Below, piece after piece: positions 35,184-44,277 of a DNA stretch of 64,000 nt (the stretch's first letter is position 1; every line of letters starts with the position of its first letter). Origin of the DNA: Pedobacter glucosidilyticus (GTDB lineage Bacteria > Bacteroidota > Bacteroidia > Sphingobacteriales > Sphingobacteriaceae). A program made the position numbers and the translations under genes. The stretch is taken from assembly GCF_002483235.1 (NCBI RefSeq), contig NZ_DLHN01000028.1:62247-126246 (forward strand), read 5' to 3'. Below the pieces are notes generated by a model, which saw only the letters and a list, made by a program, of their open reading frames with translations, did no database searches and was not told the DNA's origin.

Positions 35184-35978
35184 TTATACCGCTACTTCTG
35201 CTTTAATATGTGGATGTGGATCGTAATTTAACAAAGTGAAATCTTCGTATTTAAAACCAAAAATATCTTTCACATCCGGATTGATTTGCATGGTAGGCAA
35301 AGGCCTTGGTTCTCTTGTTAATTGCAGTTTGGTTTGCTCTAAATGGTTATTGTAGAGATGCGCATCGCCCAAAGTATGTACAAAATCACCAGGTTTTAAA
35401 CCGCATACTTGCGCTACCATCATGGTTAAGAGGGCATAAGAAGCAATGTTAAAAGGTACACCCAAGAAAATATCGGCACTACGTTGGTAAAGCTGGCAGC
35501 TTAATTTACCATCAGCTACATAAAACTGGAAAAAGCTGTGACAAGGCGGCAAAGCCATGTTTTCTATTTCGGCAACGTTCCAAGCAGAAACAATAATTCT
35601 TCTAGAATCTGGATTGTTTTTAATTTGGTTGATGATTTGCGAAATCTGATCGATATGTCTACCATCTGGCGTAGGCCAAGAGCGCCATTGCGAGCCGTAA
35701 ACCGGACCTAAATTACCTTTTTCATCAGCCCACTCATCCCAAATTCTAACACCATTATCTTTTAAATATTTGATGTTGGTATCGCCGCTTAAAAACCAAA
35801 TCAACTCGTGGATGATAGATTTAAGATGCAATTTTTTGGTGGTTACCATAGGGAAACCTTCTTCGAGGTTAAAGCGCATCTGATAACCAAAAACACTGAT
35901 GGTACCGGTACCCGTTCTATCATGTTTTTGTGTGCCATTTTCTAAAACATGGCGCATTAAATCTAAATATTGTTTCAT
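35184..35978 (-). CDS. thyA: thymidylate synthase
   Basis: 264 residues, the normal short bacterial ThyA. It methylates dUMP with methylene-tetrahydrofolate. The catalytic Cys is in LPPCHSFFQFYV near residue 146, the dUMP phosphate-binding arginines are in NPDSRRIIVSAWN, and QRSADIFLGVPFNIASYALL is the conserved folate/dUMP region. It forms an operon with folA and diverges from ispE across 82 bases. Confidence 0.98.
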   Translation of the reverse strand: MKQYLDLMRHVLENGTQKHDRTGTGTISVFGYQMRFNLEEGFPMVTTKKLHLKSIIHELIWFLSGDTNIKYLKDNGVRIWDEWADEKGNLGPVYGSQWRSWPTPDGRHIDQISQIINQIKNNPDSRRIIVSAWNVAEIENMALPPCHSFFQFYVADGKLSCQLYQRSADIFLGVPFNIASYALLTMMVAQVCGLKPGDFVHTLGDAHLYNNHLEQTKLQLTREPRPLPTMQINPDVKDIFGFKYEDFTLLNYDPHPHIKAEVAV

Positions 35979-36060
35979 TGGGAATATCCTGAATCTGCAA
36001 ATTAAAATAATCTATATTTGCTATCCTATTAATGTGCAAAACTCTTAATTGTTAATATCC

Positions 36061-36864
36061 ATGATAGCCTTTCCAAATGCTAAAATAAATATTGGTTTAA
36101 ATATCATCAGTCGTAGAAATGATGGTTATCACAACTTAGAAACTATTTTTTATCCAGTACAAATAAAAGATGCTTTGGAAGTTATAGAGGCTAGCGAAAT
36201 GAGGTTTGAATCATCAGGGATAGAAATTCCTGGTCATGCCAATGAAAACCTATGTTTAAAGGCTTATGATTTATTAAGGAAAGATTTTGATTTACCTAAT
36301 GTCAGCATTCATTTACATAAGCAAATTCCTATAGGTGCGGGTTTGGGCGGAGGCTCGGCAGATGCTGCGTTTTTCTTGAAACTGGTGAACGAAAAGTTTA
36401 GCTTAGGTTTAGGTACAGAGGAGCTGCAAGCCTATTGCCGTAAACTGGGTGCAGATTGTGCTTTTTTTATAGAAAACAAACCTCTTTTTGCACATGGTAA
36501 AGGAGATTTTTTTGAGCCTATAACTTTAGATTTATCTACTTACTATCTGGTTTTGGTAATGCCTCCCGTACATGTTTCTACCGGAGAAGCTTACAGAGGG
36601 GTAAAACCACAAGAACCAGCTACTTCTTTAAAAGATTTGATTCAATTACCCGTTGAAGAATGGCAGGGGAAAATTAAAAATGATTTCGAAAGACATATTT
36701 TACAAGCTCATCCTACAATTAGAGGCGTAAAAGCCGCTTTATTAGAAGCAGGAGCTTTGTTTGCTTTGATGAGTGGGAGCGGGGCTTCTGTTTACGGTAT
36801 TTTCAAATCAGAACCAGATTTAGATGCTTTAGCGCCGGGTCATCTTATTTTTAAAGGCACATAG
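36061..36864 (+). CDS. ispE: 4-(cytidine 5'-diphospho)-2-C-methyl-D-erythritol kinase
   Basis: GHMP kinase of the MEP isoprenoid pathway. The protein (about 267 residues) starts MIAFPNAKINIGLNI and has the ATP-binding IPIGAGLGGGSADAAF near residue 90 and the C-terminal MSGSGASVYGIF motif. I choose the ATG at 36061, directly before the conserved PNAKINIGL; a TTG four codons upstream is also in frame. dxr of the same pathway lies at the left end of the window. It is followed by a long ATTG microsatellite. Confidence 0.95.
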   Translation: MIAFPNAKINIGLNIISRRNDGYHNLETIFYPVQIKDALEVIEASEMRFESSGIEIPGHANENLCLKAYDLLRKDFDLPNVSIHLHKQIPIGAGLGGGSADAAFFLKLVNEKFSLGLGTEELQAYCRKLGADCAFFIENKPLFAHGKGDFFEPITLDLSTYYLVLVMPPVHVSTGEAYRGVKPQEPATSLKDLIQLPVEEWQGKIKNDFERHILQAHPTIRGVKAALLEAGALFALMSGSGASVYGIFKSEPDLDALAPGHLIFKGT

Positions 36865-36875
36865 GTAGTTGAATC

Positions 36876-36930
<55 letters not shown>

Positions 36931-37127
36931 TTTGATTGATATAGAATCCATTGATAGTTTCGTAAAAGCTTTTCGCCTTTAGCATTAAGCCTTCAGCTTT
37001 TTAAAGGGCCAGTTTTATGTTCTTTAAAATATTTTTGGAAATCGATTTTTCTTTAGATTAGAGCTGTTTTTTTAAAAATAGTCCTTATATTTAAACACCA
37101 ATTTTAAACATCGTAAAATCCATTTTG

Positions 37128-38303
37128 ATGAATATTTTAAATGATTGTAAAAGGAAATCTATCCTTGTTTGCTTTTGTCTTTTGTTCTTTATTTCTTCAT
37201 TTGCTCAAAAGCCAAAAGCACCTATAATGGGTTGGAGCAGTTGGAATAACTTTAGAATACATATCAATGAAGAATTGATTAAACAGCAAGCGGATGCAAT
37301 GATTACTTCGGGTTTATACCAAGCAGGTTATCGTTTTGTTAATATTGATGATGGCTATTTTGGAGGTAGAGATTCAGCAGGTAAGTTGTTTTCTCATCCA
37401 CAAAAATTCCCTTCTGGTATGAAAGCGCTAGCAGATTACATCCATAGTAAGAAACTTAAAGCCGGTATTTATACTGATGCTGGTAAAAATACTTGTGGTT
37501 CTATGTACGATCAAGACGAAAGAGGACTAGGAGTAGGCATTTATGGTTTTGTAAAGCAAGATTGTGATTTGTTTTTTAAAGAATGGGGTTATGATTTTTT
37601 AAAAGTAGACTGGTGTGGTGCAGAAAAAATGAAGCTTGATGAAGCTACGGAATATCTGAAAATTATTGATGCTGTTAAGGCTATTGATGATGATATTGTT
37701 TTTAATGTTTGCAGATGGAAATTTCCAGGAGAATGGGTAATCAGAAAAGCTGATTCATGGCGTGTTTCTGGTGATATTGTAGAAAAGTTTTCTTCAATTT
37801 TAAAGATCATAGATTTAAATGCAGAGCTATATAAATATGCTTCAGCCGGTCATTATAATGATATGGATATGCTACAAGTAGGCAGAGGAATGAGCTACGA
37901 TGAAGATAAAAGTCATTTTTCTATGTGGTGTATGTTAAATTCTCCTTTATTAGCAGGTAATGATTTAAGGAATATGTCTTTACAAACATTAGAAATTCTG
38001 ACTAATAAAGAGCTTATCGCTTTAAATCAGGATAAAGGATTTAAACAAGCACAAAGAATTTTAAAAGAAGGTGGTGTAGAAGTTTGGTTAAAACCACTAG
38101 GTACACAAGGTAAACATAAAGCAATAGCCATATTTAATAGAGGAGACAAAGAGGCCGTGTTTAATGCTACAGCAGAGAAGTTGAAAATTGATGCTTATAG
38201 TAAAATAAGAGATTTATGGCAGCACAAAAATCTTGGAAAGCTTAAGAATAATCAGCAGTTTACCATTCCGAAACATGGTATTGTGGTTATTAAAACTGTT
38301 TAG
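37128..38303 (+). CDS. GH27 alpha-galactosidase (secreted)
   Basis: 391 residues with a signal peptide (hydrophobic 13-25, cleavage likely after SFAQ). The GH27 start PIMGWSSWNNF is followed by NIDDGYF, the nucleophile Asp in KVDWCGAE (about residue 161) and the acid/base Asp in WRVSGDI (about 216). A small C-terminal beta domain ends it, so length is normal for bacterial GH27. It releases terminal alpha-galactose from plant oligosaccharides or galactomannan. ATG 37128 is preferred over the TTG one codon earlier. Confidence 0.94.
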   Translation: MNILNDCKRKSILVCFCLLFFISSFAQKPKAPIMGWSSWNNFRIHINEELIKQQADAMITSGLYQAGYRFVNIDDGYFGGRDSAGKLFSHPQKFPSGMKALADYIHSKKLKAGIYTDAGKNTCGSMYDQDERGLGVGIYGFVKQDCDLFFKEWGYDFLKVDWCGAEKMKLDEATEYLKIIDAVKAIDDDIVFNVCRWKFPGEWVIRKADSWRVSGDIVEKFSSILKIIDLNAELYKYASAGHYNDMDMLQVGRGMSYDEDKSHFSMWCMLNSPLLAGNDLRNMSLQTLEILTNKELIALNQDKGFKQAQRILKEGGVEVWLKPLGTQGKHKAIAIFNRGDKEAVFNATAEKLKIDAYSKIRDLWQHKNLGKLKNNQQFTIPKHGIVVIKTV

Positions 38304-38394
38304 TAATATAGCAAGTCTATTGTCGCTCAGTTTTTTACAAATCATTTAAGTTGCTTCACATATTTTAAGAAAACTTAAACAGTAACCTAATACA

Positions 38395-38802
38395 ATGAAA
38401 CATCAACATCATCAGTCAGAGGTTTTAATCTTAACAAAAGAACAAGGTCGTGTTTATAACTGCGGAAAAATGACTGCAATTTTTAAAGCAGATGAAAATG
38501 AAACTAACGAAAAATATAGTATTTCGGAATGGTGGATTGAACCTGGTTTTGAGGGTGTTGGCGCTCATCAACATGATGATAATGACGAAGTTTTTTATAT
38601 GTTGGAGGGTACAATTTCGTTTCTTGTTGGGGATAAATGGATAGACGCTGATCAAGGTACTTTCATCAGAATTCCTTCAAAAACAATTCATGATTTTACC
38701 AATAAAACGACTGAAAGAGCAGGGTTTATCAACTTTTATATTCCAGGGGGCTTTAAAAAAAATATGCCTGCTATTGTAAACTGGTTCGCAACAAATAAAT
38801 AA
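38395..38802 (+). CDS. cupin domain protein
   Basis: 135 residues, single-domain cupin. Motif 1 is GAHQHDDNDEVFYMLEG and motif 2 GTFIRIPSKTIHDFTN, so the metal-binding His, His, Glu and His residues are all present. Functions in this family range from isomerases and dioxygenases to sensors, and nothing here narrows it down. It is 91 bases downstream of the GH27 gene on the same strand. Confidence 0.85.
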   Translation: MKHQHHQSEVLILTKEQGRVYNCGKMTAIFKADENETNEKYSISEWWIEPGFEGVGAHQHDDNDEVFYMLEGTISFLVGDKWIDADQGTFIRIPSKTIHDFTNKTTERAGFINFYIPGGFKKNMPAIVNWFATNK

Positions 38803-38997
38803 ATCGGCAATAAATACAAATACCGAGCTAAAAGCTCATGCTTGTTTCTTATTCATCATGAAGATGGAACTTCTTCCTACAGCATCTTCAAAACAAAACC
38901 GCAAGTTTAGAGTTAATCAAACCATAAGTAGTGAAGATTTAAAGACTTTTAACGGTTCAACCGAGCTTAGGTTTTTATTTCTAATTACTTTGTATAA

Positions 38998-39435
38998 ATG
39001 TTCCTCATTAAAATGATAAAAAAAATGAAAAAACACACGTTTCTTATGCTTGCTTTGATACTTTTAGCGCAGGTCAGTTTTTCACAAGAGCCAATATTTC
39101 AGTTGTCTAGTCATATTCTAGATATTACCACAGGCAAGCCAGCTACAAACGTAAAGATTACATTATCTAAAAAAGATAAGCAAGATAATTGGATTAAGGT
39201 TGATGAGAAAAATACAGATAGCAATGGTAGAATAAAAGATTTTTTGAAACAAGATGGAAAAGATAATACCGGAGTTTACAAATTAACATTTCATACAAGC
39301 CCATACTTTAAATCTTTGGGTCAAAAATCATTTTATCCGTTTATAGAAGTAGTTTTTGAACTTGTGGATAAGGAACATTACCATGTGCCCATTACCTTAT
39401 CACCTTATGGTTACTCCACTTATAGAGGGAATTAA
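38998..39435 (+). CDS. uraH: exported hydroxyisourate hydrolase (transthyretin-like)
   Basis: 145 residues. After a signal peptide (cleavage near FSQE) the transthyretin-like fold contains SSHILDITTGKPA with the first catalytic His, the Arg in NTDSNGRI, the second His in EHYHVPITLSP and the C-terminal YRGN, close to the YRGS family signature. HIU hydrolase opens 5-hydroxyisourate in urate breakdown. The signal peptide predicts a periplasmic enzyme, and no urate oxidase or OHCU decarboxylase is nearby. Internal ATGs at 39013 and 39025 are alternative starts. Confidence 0.88.
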   Translation: MFLIKMIKKMKKHTFLMLALILLAQVSFSQEPIFQLSSHILDITTGKPATNVKITLSKKDKQDNWIKVDEKNTDSNGRIKDFLKQDGKDNTGVYKLTFHTSPYFKSLGQKSFYPFIEVVFELVDKEHYHVPITLSPYGYSTYRGN

Positions 39436-39450
39436 GATTTATGTATCAAG

Positions 39451-39500
39451 AGCATAGTCGGGGTTTTCCTAGATATTGTAAAAAATACCCCGACTATGCT
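39451..39500. terminator. bidirectional terminator between uraH and trpA
   Basis: AGCATAGTCGGGGT (39451-39464) pairs perfectly with ACCCCGACTATGCT (39487-39500); T- and A-tracts lie inside the loop side of each arm. It sits between convergent genes. Confidence 0.75.
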
Positions 39501-39576
39501 TATATCATTAGGTTTTTAATATCACAGAAAAGCCTCAGCATATAGCCTTACTCATCTTAAATCTTCATTTTCTAAA

Positions 39577-40350
39577 TTAGCCTTTAATTGCTTTTACAAA
39601 AGCAGGTATGTGTGATAAATAATCATCCTTATCGGCAAGAGTTTTAACAAATGCACTACCAACGATAGCTCCGTTTGCATATTGGTTGGCTCTTTCAAAG
39701 CTTTTTTGGTCTGATATACCAAAACCAATAATTAACGGATTTTTGAGATTCATATCTTTAACCCTTTGGTAATAGATACCAATTTCGTCTGATACATTTA
39801 AGGCTTTACCTGTAGTAGAGGATGAAGATAATAAATAGATAAAGCCATTAGATAAACCATCAATTTTTCTGATTCTTTCTTCTGAAGTTTGTGGCGTAAC
39901 CAAAAAAACGTTGCTTAAACCGTTATCAATGAAATCGTCTTTATAAAGTTCTTCATATTCGTACATCGGTAAATCTGGTACAATAACGCCATCAACACCA
40001 ACTTCTGCAGCTTTTTTACAGAACTCTTTTACACCATATTGGATCATAGGGTTGGCATAACCCATCAGTAAAACAGGGATATGGATTTTTTCTCTTAAAG
40101 ATTTCAATTGCTCAAACAGCACTTTTAAAGTCATACCGTTTTCTATGGCTACTTCAGAACTTTTTTGAATAACAGGTCCGTCTGCCAAAGGGTCTGAGTA
40201 GGGGAAACCTATTTCTAAAAAATCAGCTCCAGCTTTTTGAAGCTCCTCGGCAATTTTAAGTGTAGCATCTAAAGTAGGGTATCCTGCTGTAAAATATACC
40301 GATAAAATATCTTTGTCTTTTTTATCGAATAGTTGTTTAAGTCGGTTCAT
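39577..40350 (-). CDS. trpA: tryptophan synthase alpha subunit
   Basis: 257 residues. Cleaves indole-3-glycerol phosphate to indole, which passes to TrpB. The catalytic Glu is in FLEIGFPYSDPLADGP (about residues 45-60), the catalytic Asp in VDGVIVPDLP near 129, and the phosphate-binding GFGISDQ and IVGSAFV segments are present. Last gene of the trpD-F-B-A operon, 51 bases after trpB. Confidence 0.97.
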   Translation of the reverse strand: MNRLKQLFDKKDKDILSVYFTAGYPTLDATLKIAEELQKAGADFLEIGFPYSDPLADGPVIQKSSEVAIENGMTLKVLFEQLKSLREKIHIPVLLMGYANPMIQYGVKEFCKKAAEVGVDGVIVPDLPMYEYEELYKDDFIDNGLSNVFLVTPQTSEERIRKIDGLSNGFIYLLSSSSTTGKALNVSDEIGIYYQRVKDMNLKNPLIIGFGISDQKSFERANQYANGAIVGSAFVKTLADKDDYLSHIPAFVKAIKG

Positions 40351-40401
40351 GTATAAAATATAAAAGCTTTAAGCAAGCTTTAAAGGTTTTTTATCTATTA
40401 T

Positions 40402-41592
40402 TTAAAGGTTGAAATATTTCATAAAGGTGTTTAAATCTTTATCGCCACGTCCTGATAAGCAAACCACCACGATTTCATCACCTTTAAAAGTCATTTTTTC
40501 TAATTGTGCCAAGGCGTGTGCCGATTCTATAGCAGGAATAATACCTTCCATTTTAGAAAGTAATAAACTTGCATCCATAGCTTCAGCATCGGTAATACTT
40601 ACATATTCTACACGCTTGGTTTTATGTAAATGTGCATGTTGAGGGCCAATACCCGGGTAATCTAAACCAGCAGAGATAGAATAAGGCTCTATCACCTGGC
40701 CATCTTCTGTTTGCATTAAAATGGTTCTTGAGCCATGTAAAACACCTTCTTTACCTAATACAGAAGTAGCTGCCGAATGACCAGAGTTTACGCCTAAACC
40801 TGCTGCTTCTGCGGCAATAAGTTTTACATGTTCATCATCCAAAAAATGGTAAAACATACCCATAGCATTACTGCCACCGCCCACACAAGCTAAAACATAA
40901 TCTGGTGATGGCGAGCCTGTATGCTCTATCAATTGTTTTTTAGTTTCTTCAGAAATGATAGATTGAAAACGAGATACCATTTCTGGATAGGGGTGTGGCC
41001 CAACTACAGAACCAATGATATAATGGGTATCAACCGGGTTATTAATCCAGTCTCTCATGGCCTCGTTGGTAGCATCTTTAAGTGTTTTACTTCCAGAAGT
41101 TGCAGGAACAACCGTTGCACCCATCATTTTCATACGGGCAACATTAGGCGCTTGTCTTTCTATATCAACTTCGCCCATATAAATCACGCATTCTAAACCT
41201 TTTAAAGCACAAACGGTAGCCGTTGCTACACCATGTTGCCCGGCTCCGGTCTCGGCAATAATTCTTTTTTTGCCTAATTTCTCGGCTAAAAGAATTTGTC
41301 CAATGGTATTATTGATTTTATGAGCACCGGTATGGTTTAAATCTTCGCGTTTGAGGTAAATGGTAGCACCATATTTTTCTGATAACCTTTTAGCCAGATA
41401 TAATGGTGAAGGCCTGCCCACATAATCTTTTAATAGCGATTGAAATTCGGCTTGGAAATCTGGCTGCGCTATAATATTTAAATAATTATTTCTAAGCTCC
41501 TCAATATTAGGGTATAACATTTCTGGGATATAAGCCCCACCAAAATCTCCATAATATCCTTTATCTGTAACTCTATAGTTTGTATGTGCCAT
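40402..41592 (-). CDS. trpB: tryptophan synthase beta subunit
   Basis: 396 residues, normal TrpB1 length. PLP enzyme that condenses indole and serine. The PLP lysine is in REDLNHTGAHKINNT near residue 90, ETGAGQHGVATA is the carboxylate loop and VGGGSNAMG binds PLP phosphate. Full PYPE and GRTILMQ-like regions are intact. It starts 2 bases after trpF ends and is followed by trpA. Confidence 0.98.
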   Translation of the reverse strand: MAHTNYRVTDKGYYGDFGGAYIPEMLYPNIEELRNNYLNIIAQPDFQAEFQSLLKDYVGRPSPLYLAKRLSEKYGATIYLKREDLNHTGAHKINNTIGQILLAEKLGKKRIIAETGAGQHGVATATVCALKGLECVIYMGEVDIERQAPNVARMKMMGATVVPATSGSKTLKDATNEAMRDWINNPVDTHYIIGSVVGPHPYPEMVSRFQSIISEETKKQLIEHTGSPSPDYVLACVGGGSNAMGMFYHFLDDEHVKLIAAEAAGLGVNSGHSAATSVLGKEGVLHGSRTILMQTEDGQVIEPYSISAGLDYPGIGPQHAHLHKTKRVEYVSITDAEAMDASLLLSKMEGIIPAIESAHALAQLEKMTFKGDEIVVVCLSGRGDKDLNTFMKYFNL

Positions 41593-41594
41593 AA

Positions 41595-42224
41595 CTATGC
41601 TCTAATCATTTTAAATGCTTCTTCTAATAATGCTATATCTTTAACACCCGGTTCAACTTCAAATTTAGAATTTAAATCGACACCATATAGCTGCGGGTGT
41701 GTTAGTTTTTTTACTTTTTCGAGGTTTTCTATGGATAAACCTCCACTTAACATAAATGGTATATTTAATTGATATTGATTTAAGATATCCCAATCAAAAG
41801 TTTTACCAGAACCACCGTAAGAATCAATTTTTGTGTCAAATAAAAAGAAATCAACGCAATTTGTATAAGCTGTTAATTCATCAAAATCAAAATCAGGATG
41901 AATGCCAAATGCTTTAATCACTTTAAAACCTTCTTTTTTTAAGTTTTGACAAAGTTCTGGACTTTCCTCTCCGTGAAGTTGCACTGTGCCGATGCCATAA
42001 ATTCTGCTAAACTCTATAATCTCATGCTGCAATGCATTAACATAAACAGCAGTTTTGATAATATGTTTAGGAAGTTTCAACACATCCTGACGGTCAAAAT
42101 CAACACCAATAAAGCGGGCAGATTTTGGGTAAAATATGAAACCCATAAAATCTGGTTCTAAAGAGCCTAAGGCATTGATGTTAGCCTCATACTTCATTCC
42201 GCAAACTTTAATTTTTAAGCTCAT
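41595..42224 (-). CDS. trpF: phosphoribosylanthranilate isomerase
   Basis: 209 residues. Amadori isomerase of tryptophan synthesis. KIKVCGMKYEANI carries the catalytic Cys near residue 8, VQLHGEESPE is the conserved central block, LFDTKIDSYGGSGKTFDW holds the catalytic Asp, and MLSGGLSIENL plus GVDLNSKFEVEPGVKD bind phosphate. It follows trpD with one base between stop and start, where trpC would be expected in many operons. Confidence 0.96.
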   Translation of the reverse strand: MSLKIKVCGMKYEANINALGSLEPDFMGFIFYPKSARFIGVDFDRQDVLKLPKHIIKTAVYVNALQHEIIEFSRIYGIGTVQLHGEESPELCQNLKKEGFKVIKAFGIHPDFDFDELTAYTNCVDFFLFDTKIDSYGGSGKTFDWDILNQYQLNIPFMLSGGLSIENLEKVKKLTHPQLYGVDLNSKFEVEPGVKDIALLEEAFKMIRA

Positions 42225-42225
42225 C

Positions 42226-43230
42226 TTAGTTTTTACTGATATCTATAAGTTTTTGGAAAGATTTTAATGCACTACCATTAAGCAAGGCCATTTCTGCTTT
42301 ATAAAAGCAATCTGCAAAGCTTAATTTACTTTCTATGGTTTTGATGGCTAAAGCTGCATTTACCAAAACAACGCTGCTTTGCTGTATAGTAGCTTTGTTA
42401 TTTAAAACACTTAAAAATATTTTGGCAGAATCTTCTACGGTTGAGCCACCTGTAATCATTTCGGCATCAATTTTATCAAAACCTAAGTCTTTAATGGCAT
42501 GTAATTGTTCGCCTTGGTTAGAGAAGGTTTTAAAATCACAGGTTAGAGAAACCTCGTCATAACCTTCTAAAGCATGCAAAATGGTATAGTTGATAGTAGA
42601 ATTTTGGTATATATAAGCATATAAACGAGCAAGCTCTAAACTAAAAACACCAACAATTTGATTTTGTGGTTGAGCAGGATTAACCATAGGTCCCAACATA
42701 TTGAAAAAAGTTTTTACGCCTAGTTCTTTCCTAATGGGTGCTATATGTTTCATCGCTGGATGAAATAAAGGAGCATGTAAAAAGCAAATTCCGGCCTCGT
42801 CTAAACTTTGTAATAATTTATCTTCGTTGTTGGTGAATTGATAGCCTAGATATTCCATCACATTGGAAGAGCCACAGCCAGATGAAACGCCATAGTTACC
42901 GTGTTTAGCTACATGATAGCCAGCACCAGCCACTACAAAAGAAGCTAGGGTAGAAATATTAAAAGTGTCTTTACCATCGCCACCTGTACCGCATAAATCT
43001 ATCAGATTATAGTTTTGGTTAAGCTTTACGGGTAGGCAGAGCTCTATCATAGCGTCCTTAAAACCTTGTAATTCTTCTACCGTAATAGAACGCATACAAT
43101 AGGCGGTCATAAAAGCTGCCATTTGCGAGTTATTGTAGCTGCCTAGCGTAATTTTCTTTAATATTTCTTTAGACTCAGAAGTACTTAAAGTCTTATGTTC
43201 AAATAGGTGGTTTAATATTTCTTTCATCAA
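42226..43230 (-). CDS. trpD: anthranilate phosphoribosyltransferase
   Basis: 334 residues. Joins anthranilate to PRPP. LCGTGGDGKDTFNIST is the PRPP/Mg loop near residue 80, KHGNYGVSSGCGSS near 110 and RKELGVKTFFNMLGPMVNPA near 170 are intact. First gene of the operon; a leader with a Trp-rich peptide and a terminator precedes it, so expression should be controlled by tryptophan supply. The last bases of trpD and the trpF start are separated by one base. Confidence 0.97.
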   Translation of the reverse strand: MMKEILNHLFEHKTLSTSESKEILKKITLGSYNNSQMAAFMTAYCMRSITVEELQGFKDAMIELCLPVKLNQNYNLIDLCGTGGDGKDTFNISTLASFVVAGAGYHVAKHGNYGVSSGCGSSNVMEYLGYQFTNNEDKLLQSLDEAGICFLHAPLFHPAMKHIAPIRKELGVKTFFNMLGPMVNPAQPQNQIVGVFSLELARLYAYIYQNSTINYTILHALEGYDEVSLTCDFKTFSNQGEQLHAIKDLGFDKIDAEMITGGSTVEDSAKIFLSVLNNKATIQQSSVVLVNAALAIKTIESKLSFADCFYKAEMALLNGSALKSFQKLIDISKN

Positions 43231-43249
43231 TATGTGCTCAAAAAAATCA

Positions 43250-43283
43250 AATAAAAAAGGGGCATCCTCAACGGCAGCCCCTT
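43250..43283 (-). terminator. trp attenuator terminator
   Basis: On the minus strand AAGGGGC (43283-43277) pairs with GCCCCTT (43263-43257), with a CC/GG closing pair inside, followed by a T-run. It ends only 20 bases before the trpD ATG, after the Trp-codon leader peptide. GGCA (43321-43318) and CCT (43314-43312) could instead pair with TGCC (43276-43273) and AGG (43282-43280), a possible antiterminator. Confidence 0.75.
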
Positions 43284-43321
43284 AACAGTATCTTATCAGG
43301 TATATACAAATAGGTTTTGCC

Positions 43322-43375
43322 TTACGATATTTCGTAATGCCACCACCATATTGTATTTACACTTGTATGTCTCAT
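43322..43375 (-). CDS. trpL: trp operon leader peptide (WWW)
   Basis: An 18-codon ORF reading MRHTSVNTIWWWHYEIS and stop. Three consecutive TGG codons are at codons 10-12. A short hairpin (TTACGA/TCGTAA, 43322-43337) overlaps its end, and a terminator lies 39 bases further, just before trpD. This is the classic layout of ribosome-mediated attenuation: scarce charged tRNA-Trp stalls the ribosome on the WWW codons and allows readthrough. Translation is inferred from the arrangement. It is too short for routine gene calling. Confidence 0.8.
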   Translation of the reverse strand: MRHTSVNTIWWWHYEIS

Positions 43376-43383
43376 TGCAACAG

Positions 43384-43391
43384 CAAATATG
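43384..43391 (-). promoter_or_regulatory. possible -7 box for the trp leader
   Basis: The minus strand reads CATATTTG then C, 7 of 8 matches to TAnnTTTG, 9 bases before the leader-peptide ATG. If used, the transcript would begin almost at the leader ORF. Weak evidence. Confidence 0.3.
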
Positions 43392-43458
43392 ATATTTTTT
43401 TGAAAATTAAAAAATAAAAAAACCGATTATCTTAAAAAACAGACAAGCAGATTATAAA

Positions 43459-44274
43459 TTATCTAATCAAAGGATCTTTTTCTTTAGTGAAATGCTTGTA
43501 AACCAATTGGTTTAAAAAGTTAGGGGCTATTTTTTGTAGAAATACGGTTAGCTTTCCTTGGGCTGTCATGATTAAAGTGTTTTTTCTGCCAGCTATGCCG
43601 TTTACAATTTTACGAGCTACTTCTTCGGCAGTCATCATTTTACCTTCATCCATACTGGTTTCTCCTTGCGGAAGAGCATCACTATTTAAAGCTACATTTC
43701 TGATATTAGATGCAGTAAAGCCTGGGCAAGCTACCATTACATGTAAACCTGTTTTTAAATGCTCTACCCTTAGAGCTTCAAAAAAACCATTCATAGCAAA
43801 TTTTGAAGCCGAGTAACCCGTTCTGCCTGGTAAACCCTTATAGCCTGCAATAGAGGATATAGCTACCACAGAACCACCATTATTAATTAATTCTGATAAA
43901 GCATATTTAGTACAATAAACAGTCCCCCAAAAGTTAATATCCATTACTCTTTTTAAAACTTCTAAATCTAAATCTTTAAATAAAGCCCGCATAGAAATAC
44001 CTGCATTATTGATTAAAATATCAATACGACCCATGGTAAATAAAGTTTGGTTGATGATGTTTTTGCAGTCTTCTTCTTGTGTTACATCAGCCTGAATGGC
44101 TAAAGCCTTAACTTTGTATTTTTCCTGAATCTCATTGGTAATTTCACAAAGTTTAACATACTGTCTCGCAGCTATGGCAATATGGGCTCCTTTTTTAGCA
44201 AATTCTTCTGCTAGTGCTTTGCCAATACCGCTAGATGCACCCGTAATCACAACAACTTTGTTTTGAAAATCCAT
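43459..44274 (-). CDS. short-chain dehydrogenase/reductase
   Basis: 271 residues, classical SDR. The Rossmann motif TGASSGIGKALAEEF is near residues 12-26, NNAG near 90, the catalytic Ser in VVAISSIAGYKG and the YSASK dyad near 155. A C-terminal extension of about 50 residues (VFLQKIAPNFLNQLVYKHF) may associate with membrane. Substrate unknown. Last gene of a recR-GT2-SDR operon with 2-3 base gaps; it ends 84 bases before the trp leader. Confidence 0.92.
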   Translation of the reverse strand: MDFQNKVVVITGASSGIGKALAEEFAKKGAHIAIAARQYVKLCEITNEIQEKYKVKALAIQADVTQEEDCKNIINQTLFTMGRIDILINNAGISMRALFKDLDLEVLKRVMDINFWGTVYCTKYALSELINNGGSVVAISSIAGYKGLPGRTGYSASKFAMNGFFEALRVEHLKTGLHVMVACPGFTASNIRNVALNSDALPQGETSMDEGKMMTAEEVARKIVNGIAGRKNTLIMTAQGKLTVFLQKIAPNFLNQLVYKHFTKEKDPLIR

Positions 44275-44277
44275 GAT

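Noticed and set aside
43384..43440. Terminator of the recR-GT2-SDR operon
   Set aside because: T-rich runs are present but I could not find a convincing stable stem just after the SDR stop.
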